The notes under the pieces are model-generated. The model made no database searches and had not been told where the DNA came from. It saw only the letters and a list, made by a program, of their open reading frames with translations. 50,262 bases of DNA, taken from assembly GCA_046704385.1 (NCBI GenBank), contig JBJKSB010000095.1, forward strand, positions 1 through 50,262, read 5' to 3'. Each line of letters opens with the position of its first letter. The first letter of the stretch is position 1. Position numbers and translations under genes: made by a program. This document shows positions 49,702-50,262 of the stretch, in pieces. The DNA is from GH45 sp046704385. Lineage in GTDB: Bacteria; Bacteroidota; Bacteroidia; Bacteroidales; SZUA-534.

Positions 49702-50262
49702 ATGAATGTGAAGAAAATTCTTTGTGTAGTAATAATGCTGATTTCCCTTAAGGGAATTGCCACAGAAACTGATAAAACAAATTCCAATAAAAAAGGAGAT
49801 ATAACGGGTACCATTATCGATAATGCTGATAAACGTCCGGTTGAATATGCCACCATAGCTTTGTATAAAAAGGATGGCGACCAGTTGGTAACAGGAGGAA
49901 TATCTGATAGTGAAGGATTTTTCCGATTGAAAAGCAACCCTGAAGGTAATTATTATTTGACTGTAACTTTTATGGGTTATCAAACTCAGACGGTTCCAAG
50001 TATTAAAATTACGCCTGATTCCCGTGAGATAGAGCTGAACAAAATATTCCTTGAACGAAACGTTCATGAAATTGAAGGTGTTGATGTGGTTGCCGATCAG
50101 GCTTCAGTGCAATATAAAATTGACAGAAAAGTTGTGAATGTAAGTCAACAACTGACTGCAAAATCAGGTACTGCTGTCGATATTCTGGAAAATATACCTT
50201 CGGTTAAGGTTGATATTGATGGTAATGTTACACTTCGTGGAAGTAGTTCGTTTACTGTACTT
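49702..50262 (+). CDS. TonB-dependent receptor / outer-membrane beta-barrel protein (5' part)
   Basis: 187 codons run off the right edge. A signal peptide (MNVKKILCVVIMLISLKGIA) is followed by a carboxypeptidase-regulatory-like beta-sandwich (DITGTIIDNADKRPVEYATI, GISDSEGFFRLKSNPEG, VTFMGYQTQT). The start of a plug domain comes next (IEGVDVVADQ, then VNVSQQLTAKSGTAVDILEN and IPSVKVDIDGNVTLRGSSSF). This order is the N-terminus of Bacteroidota TonB-dependent receptors of the OMP beta-barrel 3 type. It probably imports a bulky nutrient or binds a surface ligand. It seems unrelated to the island upstream. An open frame on the opposite strand over the same bases is a shadow. Confidence 0.9.
   Translation, partial: MNVKKILCVVIMLISLKGIATETDKTNSNKKGDITGTIIDNADKRPVEYATIALYKKDGDQLVTGGISDSEGFFRLKSNPEGNYYLTVTFMGYQTQTVPSIKITPDSREIELNKIFLERNVHEIEGVDVVADQASVQYKIDRKVVNVSQQLTAKSGTAVDILENIPSVKVDIDGNVTLRGSSSFTVL

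Noticed and set aside
49684..50067. 127-codon open frame on the minus strand at the right edge
   Set aside because: It lies opposite a clear TonB-dependent receptor N-terminus with signal peptide and CarboxypepD-like domain; the minus-strand product has no recognisable features.

Overview
The window comes from an anaerobic or facultatively anaerobic member of the Bacteroidota, most likely Bacteroidales/Marinilabiliales-like. The evidence is type IX secretion (T9SS) C-terminal sorting domains, an S46 dipeptidyl-peptidase, a SusC/TonB-type receptor start, Bacteroidota promoters of the TTTG-N19-TAnnTTTG type (two exact matches, upstream of positions 4900 and 6804), few Shine-Dalgarno sequences, and a trimeric [FeFe] hydrogenase that implies fermentative metabolism. 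No rRNA, insertion sequence or CRISPR array was seen.

Region 1 (1-13.8 kb) is mostly ordinary chromosome. It holds the 3' end of an unknown gene, an AraC-type membrane-linked regulator, a LysR regulator with a YeiH-type transporter, tRNA-Ser(CGA), a small free-standing T9SS sorting-domain-like protein, a GT87-like membrane glycosyltransferase, tRNA-Leu(UAG) with a consensus promoter, the tig-clpP-clpX proteostasis block, and a tandem duplication of a secreted alpha/beta-hydrolase-like protein carrying a T9SS signal.

Region 2 (13.9-23.7 kb, all minus strand) holds a hydABC-type NADH-linked [FeFe] hydrogenase operon. After a 0.9-kb gene-free stretch of palindromic debris comes a housekeeping run: DUF2520 dehydrogenase-like protein, KdsC-like phosphatase, UbiA prenyltransferase, Maf, and a DPP11-like S46 peptidase.

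Region 3 (23.8-49.4 kb) is the notable part: about 26 kb made almost entirely of signalling and conflict-type genes. A minus-strand operon encodes a SpoT-like HD hydrolase, a RelA/SpoT synthetase fused to TPR, SLOG and RyR domains, and a SpoIIE/PP2C phosphatase with RyR-like repeats. Divergent from it lies a DUF4062-STAND NTPase whose WD40 sensor half is a separate gene with 21 blades, 14 of them near-identical. Next come an HExxH metallopeptidase-like protein, two SiaC (DUF1987) phosphoproteins, a TIR-STAND-WD40 protein, a membrane-anchored TIR protein, two Hsp90/GHKL-type ATPases, and a sigma-54-activator-type AAA+ protein with a second P-loop ATPase module. Sigma-54-like -24/-12 sequences lie upstream of the DUF4062-STAND gene and of the first GHKL gene, so the activator may control the island. 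My inference is that this is a composite, inducible defence or conflict island. In this reading, WD40/STAND receptors and TIR effectors are coupled to nucleotide second-messenger chemistry ((p)ppGpp-like synthesis and hydrolysis, SLOG and RyR ligand binding) and to a phosphatase-SiaC partner switch. I know of no described system with this exact combination, but I could not search databases.

Region 4 (49.7 kb to the end) is the start of a TonB-dependent receptor or outer-membrane barrel gene that continues beyond the window.
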